Below, piece after piece: positions 25,501-34,077 of a DNA stretch of 64,000 bases; the stretch's first letter is position 1, and each line of letters begins with the position of its first letter. The stretch lies in contig NZ_JQFW01000002.1 in the NCBI RefSeq assembly GCF_000753865.1, positions 1 to 64,000 of the forward strand, in the 5' to 3' direction. A program made the translations under genes and the position numbers. Below the pieces are notes generated by a model that made no database searches, had not been told where the DNA came from, and saw only the letters and a list, made by a program, of their open reading frames with translations. This DNA comes from Alteromonas sp. LOR. GTDB taxonomy: Bacteria; Pseudomonadota; Gammaproteobacteria; Enterobacterales; Alteromonadaceae.

Positions 25501-25562
25501 ATGTTATGAGCATGGTCTAAATAACAACAACAGAGCAGGCCTAATTCGACCAGCGTTTCTGT

Positions 25563-26198
25563 TTAGGGAAGTGGAGTATATCCCCAAGGCGTTTTTGGTA
25601 GGTCAACAGGGGTTGTTAAATCAAAGTCTACTTGAACTTCCCTTGCAGGACGCACTAAGCGATAACTAAAACGCTTTGGGTAAATCATCATCTGCCATAC
25701 GTTGTCAGTGGAAGCATTAATGCCAGAGTCGATAAATAACTGCTTTGAGTATGCATCAGCAGGGAATGACTGAACCTCGTTATAGCCGCGGCTATCAGTG
25801 TGCCCGCCATACATGGTAGAGGTATGAAAACTGCCATCTTCATTACGATGGTCGTGTTTAAGCATTAAGCCGGCACCTGTTTTGGTGACAATCCAAGTAC
25901 GAGAGGCGTCATCCCCGACGTGAAACGGAATATGCAGTTGAGTATCCGAGCACTCCCGAACATGCATAACCAACTGTTCGCCGCCGAATGTATTGCCTAC
26001 GTTATCCTTCGTAACCTTTCCAATAAATGCTTTGCCGCAGTGGGCTTTTATTGCATTAAAAAAGTTATCGTGAGTTTCGATAGACACCAAAGGAGCCGAC
26101 GCTGCGCTTGTTAATGCGGAGAACGCCGTAATGTATGCTGTAAAAAACACAGTGCAAAAAGTAGAAAAAGTTTTTGTTTTAGTCAACGTAGTTTTCAT
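25563..26198 (-). CDS. Exported protein of unknown function
   Basis: A 211-residue protein with a long signal peptide (to about residue 34, SALTSAASAP). The mature part begins LVSIETHDNFFNAIKAHCGKAF. It contains GNTFGGEQLVMHVREC and HDHRNEDGSFHTSTMYGGHTDSRG, a His/Gly-rich motif that may be part of an active or binding site. Two Cys in the first 50 mature residues could form a disulfide. I do not recognise the family. It is convergent with the copper operon and transcribed alone. Confidence 0.7.
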   Translation of the reverse strand: MKTTLTKTKTFSTFCTVFFTAYITAFSALTSAASAPLVSIETHDNFFNAIKAHCGKAFIGKVTKDNVGNTFGGEQLVMHVRECSDTQLHIPFHVGDDASRTWIVTKTGAGLMLKHDHRNEDGSFHTSTMYGGHTDSRGYNEVQSFPADAYSKQLFIDSGINASTDNVWQMMIYPKRFSYRLVRPAREVQVDFDLTTPVDLPKTPWGYTPLP

Positions 26199-26581
26199 AA
26201 TAAACCTGTTAGTAAGATGCGCTTTTTAATACGCTCTGATAATCTTTACCTTAAGTCAGTGAAGCGGATATGTCACTGTTATACTGCCCTTTAAGCTTTT
26301 GTTTAAAAGCGCTTGTTTAACCTACTAGCACGTACCACATTGATTTTTATATCGGTGCAGAGAAAATGCACAATAAAATTCGGTGCGTTGTAATCCAAAT
26401 TAGTATTCATTTCATGAAGCTAAATAAATCAGTCAAATAAAGTATGTCTATACTTTCCTTCATCATACTCTACATATCAAACAATAATGGGTCGCTGCTC
26501 TTAGCCACACAACAAGCTAACAGGTCCAGCTACTAGGACCAGCAAAAGGGCCAGTCATGAAGAGTATTAAAGGTGAATAAT
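26199..26581. other. Gene-free spacer between divergent genes
   Basis: This AT-rich divergent region should hold promoters for the exported protein (minus) and the SDR gene (plus); I cannot place them with confidence. At 26524-26549 there are two 13-bp units, GTCCAGCTACTAG and GACCAGCAAAAGG, and a third partial unit GCCAGTCATG. I see nothing else definite. Confidence 0.4.
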
Positions 26582-27469
26582 ATGTCTAACGAATTTAACG
26601 GTAAGACCGCAATTATATCCGGCGCAGCCGGTGGTATAGGGCTAGCTGTTGCCGAAGCGCTGGCAGAGCAGGGCATGAACATTGTTATGGGAGATATTGA
26701 TTCTTCCACGTTGTCTGAGGCAAGCGACGCGTTAAAAGAAAAAGGGTACAAGGTTCTTACCTGCCCGTTAGATGTTACCGACTATACGCAGTGGGAGTCC
26801 ATTGTGGAAAAGGCAAAGGAAGCCTTTGGCAAGGTACATATGGTGGTTAATAACGCCGGCGTTGGCGGTACACCTGGCAAGATTGAAGACGCTGAGCACG
26901 AGACATGGCGTTGGGTGATGGATGTTAACGTGATGGGCGTGCTCTATGGTGCACAGGCAACAGTACCTGCAATAAAAGAGCACGGTGAAGGCGGCTGGGT
27001 TTTAAATGTGGCGTCAATGGCCGGAATGATGGGAATGCCTTATGCGGGTGCATATTGTGCATCGAAAGCTGCGGTGGTATCGATGACCGAAAGTTGGATG
27101 GCTGAACTACAGCCTCACAGTATTCATGTATCTGTGCTGTGTCCTGCCTTTGTTAAAACGCGAATTCACGAGTCTTATCGCAACAGGCAAGAAAAATATG
27201 CAGTGGCAAAAGAAAAGCGAATGAGTAAAGACAAGCTCATTGCTGGCGCGCAGGCCGCGGCTGCTGCCGTCGAATCTGGTATTCCGGTATCTATGCTGGC
27301 AGAGCGAGTGGTTGAGGCGTTACGCTCTAAACAAACCTATATTTACTCTCACCCCAACTATAGAAAAGTGACTAGCGGGCGAGCGAAAGCTATCGACATG
27401 GCATTTGTCGATGCCGAAGAAAGTGCAGTGGTAGGGCATTTGATTAACGATGATATCGTAACCTTTTAA
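26582..27469 (+). CDS. Short-chain dehydrogenase/reductase
   Basis: A 295-residue classical SDR. The nucleotide-binding motif is SGAAGGIG (about 11-18), followed by GDIDSSTLSE, NNAGVGG and the catalytic Ser (NVASMAGM) and YCASK, giving the Ser-Tyr-Lys set. An acidic residue after beta-2 (MGDIDSS) favours NAD(H) over NADP(H). The substrate is unknown. The ATG at 26582 follows AAAGGTGA; a GTG nine bases earlier is possible. No linked pathway genes are present. Confidence 0.9.
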   Translation: MSNEFNGKTAIISGAAGGIGLAVAEALAEQGMNIVMGDIDSSTLSEASDALKEKGYKVLTCPLDVTDYTQWESIVEKAKEAFGKVHMVVNNAGVGGTPGKIEDAEHETWRWVMDVNVMGVLYGAQATVPAIKEHGEGGWVLNVASMAGMMGMPYAGAYCASKAAVVSMTESWMAELQPHSIHVSVLCPAFVKTRIHESYRNRQEKYAVAKEKRMSKDKLIAGAQAAAAAVESGIPVSMLAERVVEALRSKQTYIYSHPNYRKVTSGRAKAIDMAFVDAEESAVVGHLINDDIVTF

Positions 27470-27508
27470 AGTTGCTTTGCGCGCCTTTTTAAACTCGACC
27501 TTAATGTC

Positions 27509-30052
27509 TTAAATTGATGCTTTGGATATTATATCTTCCGCAGCGCTGTCTAGCACAATATTCAGCGCTTGTGGTTTGTGAAGGTAATATCCTTGGGCAT
27601 AATCCACCCCAATTTCTTTCAATCGCTGCAACTGTTTCGCGCTGTTAACAGATTTTGCCACCACCTCAATGTTGCGAAGCTTGGCAATGTCGGCAAATGC
27701 TTTGACAGCTATTTCATCTACCGGATCATTTAGAATATTGCCAACAAAATTGCCATCAATCTTCATCTGTTCTATTTGATATTTTTTTAAATAAGCAAAG
27801 GAAGATGCGCCAGTACCAAAATCATCGAGTGCAGTTTTAATACCGGCATTACGTAAAAGGGTGACGAACGCAACACTATCTAACATTGAGCGGGTTATGG
27901 TTGCTTCAGTCATTTCGAAAAACAGCTTTTCTCTGATAGCGTGCGGCGTGTCTTTCAATAATGGCAAAAGCTTTTGTATAAAAGCTTGATTAGCAATAGT
28001 TTGGCCGGAAATGTTTATACTTATTTGGGCAATGCGGTGAAGGTGTTGGCAGCGATCGAGCATAGAGATCACATTGCTAATTACATAGTAATCAATATGG
28101 GGAGAGAGAGCATAGCGCTCAGCAATAGGTAAGAATGAATCTGGCAATATCCAATTTGATTCTCCATCTGGCATTCTCAGCAATACCTCTAAAAAGATAT
28201 CTTTTGATGGAGAATGCAATGGGAACACTCTTTGCGCGAATAGCTCAAATAATTCACTGTCTATTGCTTGTTTAATACGTGATGACCAATTGCTTCCTAA
28301 TGAACGCTGGTGGCTACGCTTCTCCTCTTCTTCCCATACAAATACGCGATTTCTGCCTGCTTTTTTGGCAGAGTAACAGGCGTTGTCTGCCGCGTTGATG
28401 AGCTCGGCCACACTCGACCACCGTCTAGTTATTGGCACAAGACCAATACTTGCCCCTATGCGGAATATTCTATTGTCATGATAGAAACGAAAATCATCCA
28501 CCACCTGACACAGGTTCTGCGCTTTTGCCAAGGCGTGCTCTTCATCCGGTTCCGCTAAGAGCAGACCAAATTCATCCCCACCTAGTCGGGCAATAACATC
28601 GTTTTTAGTTATATTTTCCTTTAGCAGTCTACTAACTTGTTTAAGAAGTTCGTCGCCAGCGTTATGTCCGCATGTATCGTTAACAGCCTTAAACTTATCA
28701 AGGTCAATATACGCTAATGCGTACATCGTCAAATCTCCCCGATTATCGCCTAAGCATGGATTAAGTCGCGACTCAAATTCACTGCGATTATAAAAACCGG
28801 TAAGCGGGTCGTGCGTAGCCCGATGCTTCATTTCCATGCCGGCTTGGCGCTCTTCCGTTACATCATGAAATACCATCACCGAGCCTAACAATTCTTCACT
28901 CTCTGTGCAGATAGGGGCGACGGAACAAGTTATTCCATATTTTGCGCCGTCTCGAGAAAGTAACGTGGTGGAATGCTCTAGTTCCACAGTGCGTTTTTTC
29001 TGTAAACATTGGGTAATGGGGTTGGGTAATTCTGTCTTAGTTTGCTCATTTATTACATTGAGCATGTCAGATGCCGCCATGCCTTCGGCCTCTTCAAGGG
29101 ACCAGCCTGTAAGTTGCTCTGCAATAGGGTTTAGCCATGTTACTTTACCGTTGGTATCGCTTGTAATTAACGCATCTCCAATGGATTGCAGCGTGACGCG
29201 CAATAATTCATGCTGCTTTGTTAGCTGCATCTTTAAACGCTTACTGCTGGTGATATCCTGAAATACACCGAACATTCTAATGCATTTATTGCCTGCCAAT
29301 TCTGGCTTGCCGATGGCTCTTACCCAAATAGTGCGGCCTTTTGCAGTTACTAATTCTAATTCTTCATCGTAGGAAATACCGTGCTTTATACCTTGCTCAA
29401 CAGCGTTAGTAATAATTCTGCGGCTTTCCCCCTTTTTGTAAAAATTAATACCTGTCGCTAAGTTAGGTTCGTAATCGTCAGGCACTTCGTGAATGCGTTT
29501 GGTTTGCCGACTCCACCAAATAGTGTTTTTTTCTGTATCTAAATCCCAAATACCTATATTGGCGGTATTTTCGAGTTCTTCAAAAGTTTGGGTTCGCTTT
29601 TGCAATGCGATAGCTTGTTTTTTTATGTCGGTAACATCAACATGAGAACCAAGCATGCGTATCGCTTTACCCTCCTTGTTTCTGAGCGCTACGCCTCTGC
29701 AACGGATCCACATTGTTTGTCCAGATTTGTGCGTATAGCGAACAACTTGATCGTAAGGATGAGAGGGATTGTCGCAATGTTTTTGTATGTTTTCTTTAAC
29801 AAGAGTGAGGTCGTCGGGATGAATGATATTTTGCCACTCTGACGCTAAATGCTGCTTTTCAGCGGGTTCGTAGCCTAATGTCTTCCAAAAATTTTCACTC
29901 ATCCATTCATGCTTTGGGCGAGTTAAGTCCCAAAACCACATTCCATCGAGAGCGGATTGTTCTACAAACGAAAAGAAACTTTCGTCGTTTTTAATTAGCT
30001 CAAGCAATTCTCTATGAAGTGGATGAATTGATTCACTACTCTGTTTTTTCAA
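27509..30052 (-). CDS. PAS-GGDEF-EAL cyclic di-GMP protein with an EVL motif
   Basis: An 847-residue cytosolic protein. Three PAS domains with PAC-type ends occupy about 20-420 (MWFWDLTRPKHEWM, NIGIWDLDTEKNTIWW, LITSDTNGKVTWLNP). The GGDEF domain has an intact GGDEF at 491-495, but the RxxD inhibitory site is TKND. The EAL domain begins with LEVLLRMP (622-624 EVL instead of EAL) and keeps DDFGTG at 743-748, the NISGQ Asn and the FEMTE Glu. The Ala-to-Val change leaves the metal-binding Glu in place, so phosphodiesterase activity remains possible. The start is TTG. It is transcribed alone. Confidence 0.9.
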   Translation of the reverse strand: MKKQSSESIHPLHRELLELIKNDESFFSFVEQSALDGMWFWDLTRPKHEWMSENFWKTLGYEPAEKQHLASEWQNIIHPDDLTLVKENIQKHCDNPSHPYDQVVRYTHKSGQTMWIRCRGVALRNKEGKAIRMLGSHVDVTDIKKQAIALQKRTQTFEELENTANIGIWDLDTEKNTIWWSRQTKRIHEVPDDYEPNLATGINFYKKGESRRIITNAVEQGIKHGISYDEELELVTAKGRTIWVRAIGKPELAGNKCIRMFGVFQDITSSKRLKMQLTKQHELLRVTLQSIGDALITSDTNGKVTWLNPIAEQLTGWSLEEAEGMAASDMLNVINEQTKTELPNPITQCLQKKRTVELEHSTTLLSRDGAKYGITCSVAPICTESEELLGSVMVFHDVTEERQAGMEMKHRATHDPLTGFYNRSEFESRLNPCLGDNRGDLTMYALAYIDLDKFKAVNDTCGHNAGDELLKQVSRLLKENITKNDVIARLGGDEFGLLLAEPDEEHALAKAQNLCQVVDDFRFYHDNRIFRIGASIGLVPITRRWSSVAELINAADNACYSAKKAGRNRVFVWEEEEKRSHQRSLGSNWSSRIKQAIDSELFELFAQRVFPLHSPSKDIFLEVLLRMPDGESNWILPDSFLPIAERYALSPHIDYYVISNVISMLDRCQHLHRIAQISINISGQTIANQAFIQKLLPLLKDTPHAIREKLFFEMTEATITRSMLDSVAFVTLLRNAGIKTALDDFGTGASSFAYLKKYQIEQMKIDGNFVGNILNDPVDEIAVKAFADIAKLRNIEVVAKSVNSAKQLQRLKEIGVDYAQGYYLHKPQALNIVLDSAAEDIISKASI

Positions 30053-30216
30053 ACTACGCTCTTTTTGGTTATTGTTTTAATTTGTGCTTTTACCGACTTT
30101 TTGGCAAACAGTGGTCCAAAAGTCTAATACCTTAAAATTAGCACAAATATAACGAATTGCTTAATTTAACAGCGCAATGTGATCGAAGCCGTTTATTTAC
30201 GCTTTATCTCATTCCT

Positions 30217-30399
30217 TTAAAGCGTCTGTTTTGTTGTATCAAGAAGTTCGTAACAAACCCCAAGAATGATAAACAGTAATGCGGTTTGTAAACTATCGTG
30301 GTGGGTATTTAGCTCAGGGGATGTCAAGAATGCATAAACAGCTTCAAGTATAAGGAGAAGCGCCGCTGCACCAATTGCATAGCTGAATTTAAATGTCAT
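30217..30399 (-). CDS. Small two-helix membrane protein
   Basis: A 60-residue protein with two hydrophobic stretches (SYAIGAAALLLILEAVYAFL and SLQTALLFIILGVCYELL) joined by a short polar loop containing two His. The ATG at 30399 has the ribosome binding site AAGGAAA. The frame is open to 30441, but that extension is built from the 15-bp repeats at 30412-30456 and is probably untranslated. It resembles small phosphate-starvation-inducible PsiE-like or YccF-like proteins only in size. Function unknown. Confidence 0.55.
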   Translation of the reverse strand: MTFKFSYAIGAAALLLILEAVYAFLTSPELNTHHDSLQTALLFIILGVCYELLDTTKQTL

Positions 30400-30411
30400 G
30401 GGTATTTCCTT

Positions 30412-30456
30412 ATGTCGTATTTTGACGTGCTGTATTTTCACGTGCCATATTTTCAG
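30412..30456 (+). repeat. 15-bp tandem repeat, three copies
   Basis: Units are ATGTCGTATTTTGAC, GTGCTGTATTTTCAC and GTGCCATATTTTCAG, in the 5' leader of the small membrane protein gene on the other strand. Confidence 0.7.
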
Positions 30457-30696
30457 TTGATTAGGGACTGACTTTGAACTGTTTCTGAGTTAGCGCGTTT
30501 ATCAAAGTTACCAGCAGTCTATGCCCAGTGAAACTGGCCAGCGTATGTGTTTTTATTCACCCTCCAACATTTTCCCAATAGAGTTGGTTCCATGCATCTG
30601 ACCTCTATTATCGTTAGTTGGTCGTTTGTTCCATTGAACACTTGTACGCTTGTTTGTAACTTCATTAACGGAAAGTCCACAAACTAGGCAATAACA

Positions 30697-33600
30697 ATGA
30701 AAAAAATAATTAACGCTGCAGTTGCTGTAACCATGGCACTGTCAAGCGTGCCAGCATTTGCAGATAAATCAGAGACAGATAAAAACGCCCCTTTCAGCAC
30801 CGCTACCTTTAAAGCGATGGAAATGAGAAGTATCGGCCCGGCCTATATGTCTGGGCGAATAGCTGATATCGCCATCGATCAAAACCATCCATCAACCTGG
30901 TACACCGCGGTAGGTTCTGGCGGCGTGTGGAAAACGAAGAACTCCGGCACCACGTGGGAGCCTATTTTTGATAATGAAGCCGTTTATTCAATAGGCGATG
31001 TCACCATTGCGCCAAGTAACTCAAACATTGTTTGGGTAGGTACAGGTGAAAATAACGGCGGTCGTCATATCAGTTTTGGCGATGGTGTTTACAAATCACT
31101 TGATGGCGGTAAAACGTGGAAAAACATGGGGCTTAAAAAGTCAGAGCATGTGTCCGACATTATTATTCATCCAGAAAACCCCGATGTTGTGTGGGTATCG
31201 GCGCAAGGCCCTTTATGGTCTGAAGGCGGCGAACGAGGGTTGTATAAAACCACCGATGGCGGCGAGAATTGGAAGCAGGTACTTACCCCTGATGATGAAT
31301 GGACGGGGGTAACATCACTTCTACTAGATCCGAACGACCCCAACAGGCTTTATGCTGCAACATGGTCAAGACAAAGAACCGTTGCAAATTACGTGGGTAC
31401 AGGCCCAGCAGCCGGTATTCACACCTCTGACGATGGCGGCGAAACCTGGACTGAATTAAAGACCGGTTTGCCGAAAGGCAACATGGGTAAAATTGGAATG
31501 GCGATTTCACCCATTGACTCCAACGTACTTTATGCGACGATTGAGATAGACAATCGCGAAGGCGGTTTTTATCGCTCAGCAAATAAAGGCGCAAGTTGGG
31601 AGAAGATGTCTGATGAAGTCGGTGGCGGTACGGGCCCTCACTACTATCAGGAAATTTTTGCTGATCAGCACCAAATGGATAGAGTCTACATTGCCAGCAA
31701 TTACAGTAAAGTGTCTGACGATGGCGGAAAAACATGGACGCCTATCAATACTAAGCGCAAACACGTTGATGATCACGCGATGGCATTTCACCCCACTGAC
31801 CCTGATTTTGTTTTAATGGGTTCTGATGGCGGTATTTATATGTCTCATGACAGAATGGATAACTGGCGCTTTATGGCAAACTTGCCATTAACTCAGTTTT
31901 ATAAAGTCGCGCCAGACGATACTAAACCATTTTATAATGTATATGCCGGTGCGCAGGATAACTCTACACAGGGCGGCCCCTCGCGAACGAATCGCGAAGA
32001 AGGAATTAAGAATAAAGACTGGTTTTTAACCCTAGGTGGCGACGGACATCAACCTGCTGTTGAACCGGGTAATCCAGATATTGTGTATTCTCAGTGGCAG
32101 CAAGGTAACCTCACTCGTGTGGACATGACCACGAAGGAAGGAGTGTATATTAAACCGCAGCCGTTGCCAGGCGACCCTGCGGAGCGATTCAATTGGGATG
32201 CACCTATTAATGTATCTGCTCACGATCCGAAGCGAATTTATTTTGCATCGCAGCGCGTTTGGCGCTCTGACGACCGTGGTGATAGCTGGACTGCACTCTC
32301 GGGCGATCTCACTAAAAACGGCAACCGCATGCATATGCCTATGATGGGACGAACGTGGTCTGTAGAAGCTGGCTGGGATTTATATGCCATGTCTGAGTAT
32401 CACACTATTGCAAACTTTGCTGAAAGCCCGGTTGATGAAAATATTCTTTGGGTTGGCACAGACGATGGCATCATTCAGGTTACTACGAACGGCGGCAAAT
32501 CGTGGAAAAAGATAGAGTTGGACGATATTCGAGGCATCCCTGCAACTGCTTATGTGAATGATATTCGTGCTGACCTTTTCGACCCGAATACGGTGTATGT
32601 TGCACTAGATAACCATAAATATGGTGACTATAAACCGTATCTTATTAAGTCGACTAACTTAGGCAAAAAGTGGACATCCATGGCAGATGAGCTGCCTGAA
32701 AAACACTTAGTGTGGCGTATTGTTCAAGATCACGAAAATAAAGACCTGATGTTTATCGGTACTGAATTCGGTATTTTCTTTACCGTCGACGGTGGAGAGC
32801 AGTGGGTAGAGCTTGAAGGTGGCATGCCTACTATCTCAACGCGAGATGTGAAAATTCAGCGTCGTGAGAACGATTTAGTGGCCGGTACTTTTGGTCGAGG
32901 TATTTATATACTCGACGATTATGCACCGCTTCGGTCGTTAACGAAAAAGTCGATGCAAGAAGACGCTCTGCTGTTTGCACCTAGTCGCCCAGTTAAGTGG
33001 TATCAACCAGACGATAACCATACAGATTCAGACGGTGACGACCGCTATGTAGCTGAAAACCCAGAGCATGGCGCAACGCTGACTTACTACCTTAAAGACA
33101 GCCTGCTGACAGCGAAAGAGAAACGTCAAGAAGCTGAGAAAAAGCTTATGGAGGGTAAAGACAAATATCCGAAGTATCCAAGCTGGGAAGCGGTGGAAGC
33201 AGAAAATCAAGAAGCGGCGCCTGCAGTATACCTTGAAGTAAAAGACGCTGAGGGTGATGTGGTTAACCGAGTAGAAGGAAGCACCAAGAAAGGCTTGCAC
33301 AGAGTTACATGGGATATGACCTATGCCAATGCAATGCCTATTACGGATAAAGAAAGTGCTAGTCGTTCACGTGGCGCATTAATGGCGTTACCAGGCAGCT
33401 ACACGGCAACGCTGTTTAAGCGCGAAGGAACGGCAATAACGCCGTTGGCAGAACCTGTTAGTTTTGTGCTTGAGTCTATCTACGAAGGTGCACTAGAAGG
33501 TGCGACAGCACAGGAACGTGCTGCCTATGATGGTAAAGTGAGTGACGCTCAAAAACGAGCGGTAACCACTACAAGCGTACTGGCTAATGTGAAAGACACG

Positions 33601-33969
33601 ATGGAAGTACTTCGCAGTGCTATAAACCGTACTCAGGGTGATATCAGCAAGCTTGAAACACAATTTGCCGATGTGCAGACTGAAATCAATGCCTTGAGCC
33701 GCGAGCTTTATGGTTTAGAGTCTCGTGAACGCAAAGGAATAAAGCCTGCGAATATAACTAGCCGTTTACGTTATGCTCGTTCTGCCGTTGGGTCATCTTA
33801 TGGTCCTACTCAGCAGCATCAAGACCAATTGCGTTATGCTAGCGAAGGGTTGGTTGCAGTGAGTAAGCGCGTAAGTGCACTTCAGCAAACAACCGTACCT
33901 GAGTTGCAGCGTGCAGTAGTGAATGCTGGCGGCCCATGGACAGCTGGTCTGCCGGTTATTACTGAATAA
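30697..33969 (+). CDS. Exported VPS10/sortilin-type BNR-repeat protein
   Basis: A 1090-residue secreted protein with a signal peptide (MKKIINAAVAVTMALSSVPAFA). It contains at least nine BNR/Asp-box motifs of the form SxDxGxTW: KSLDGGKTWKN, KTTDGGENWKQ, TSDDGGETWTE, SDDGGKTWTP, RSDDRGDSWTA, TTNGGKSWKK and others through about residue 720. These build one or two large beta-propellers. The last 150 residues are helical and coiled-coil-like (RSAINRTQGDISKLETQFAD). Such proteins in marine gammaproteobacteria are often annotated as glycosyl hydrolases, but Asp-boxes are structural, so the activity is unknown. A strong terminator follows. Confidence 0.88.
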   Translation: MKKIINAAVAVTMALSSVPAFADKSETDKNAPFSTATFKAMEMRSIGPAYMSGRIADIAIDQNHPSTWYTAVGSGGVWKTKNSGTTWEPIFDNEAVYSIGDVTIAPSNSNIVWVGTGENNGGRHISFGDGVYKSLDGGKTWKNMGLKKSEHVSDIIIHPENPDVVWVSAQGPLWSEGGERGLYKTTDGGENWKQVLTPDDEWTGVTSLLLDPNDPNRLYAATWSRQRTVANYVGTGPAAGIHTSDDGGETWTELKTGLPKGNMGKIGMAISPIDSNVLYATIEIDNREGGFYRSANKGASWEKMSDEVGGGTGPHYYQEIFADQHQMDRVYIASNYSKVSDDGGKTWTPINTKRKHVDDHAMAFHPTDPDFVLMGSDGGIYMSHDRMDNWRFMANLPLTQFYKVAPDDTKPFYNVYAGAQDNSTQGGPSRTNREEGIKNKDWFLTLGGDGHQPAVEPGNPDIVYSQWQQGNLTRVDMTTKEGVYIKPQPLPGDPAERFNWDAPINVSAHDPKRIYFASQRVWRSDDRGDSWTALSGDLTKNGNRMHMPMMGRTWSVEAGWDLYAMSEYHTIANFAESPVDENILWVGTDDGIIQVTTNGGKSWKKIELDDIRGIPATAYVNDIRADLFDPNTVYVALDNHKYGDYKPYLIKSTNLGKKWTSMADELPEKHLVWRIVQDHENKDLMFIGTEFGIFFTVDGGEQWVELEGGMPTISTRDVKIQRRENDLVAGTFGRGIYILDDYAPLRSLTKKSMQEDALLFAPSRPVKWYQPDDNHTDSDGDDRYVAENPEHGATLTYYLKDSLLTAKEKRQEAEKKLMEGKDKYPKYPSWEAVEAENQEAAPAVYLEVKDAEGDVVNRVEGSTKKGLHRVTWDMTYANAMPITDKESASRSRGALMALPGSYTATLFKREGTAITPLAEPVSFVLESIYEGALEGATAQERAAYDGKVSDAQKRAVTTTSVLANVKDTMEVLRSAINRTQGDISKLETQFADVQTEINALSRELYGLESRERKGIKPANITSRLRYARSAVGSSYGPTQQHQDQLRYASEGLVAVSKRVSALQQTTVPELQRAVVNAGGPWTAGLPVITE

Positions 33970-34004
33970 CTGTTAATGCAATAAACGGGGTTTTATACCC
34001 TATA

Positions 34005-34036
34005 AAACGGCAGTGTTCTCACTGCCGTTTTCTTTT
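34005..34036 (+). terminator. Rho-independent terminator after the BNR-repeat gene
   Basis: AAACGGCAGTG (34005-34015) pairs perfectly with CACTGCCGTTT (34020-34030) around TTCT, followed by TCTTTTT. Confidence 0.9.
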
Positions 34037-34077
34037 TATCTTCACTTAATTTTTCTATACAAAATAACATAGGCACT

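Noticed and set aside
25454-25669. Open frame of 71 codons after the propeller gene
   Set aside because: It overlaps the coding end of the exported protein on the minus strand and starts inside the terminator region.
31283-31735. Minus-strand frame of 150 codons inside the BNR-repeat gene
   Set aside because: It arises from the repetitive codon pattern of the real plus-strand gene; the residue pattern is unlike a folded protein.
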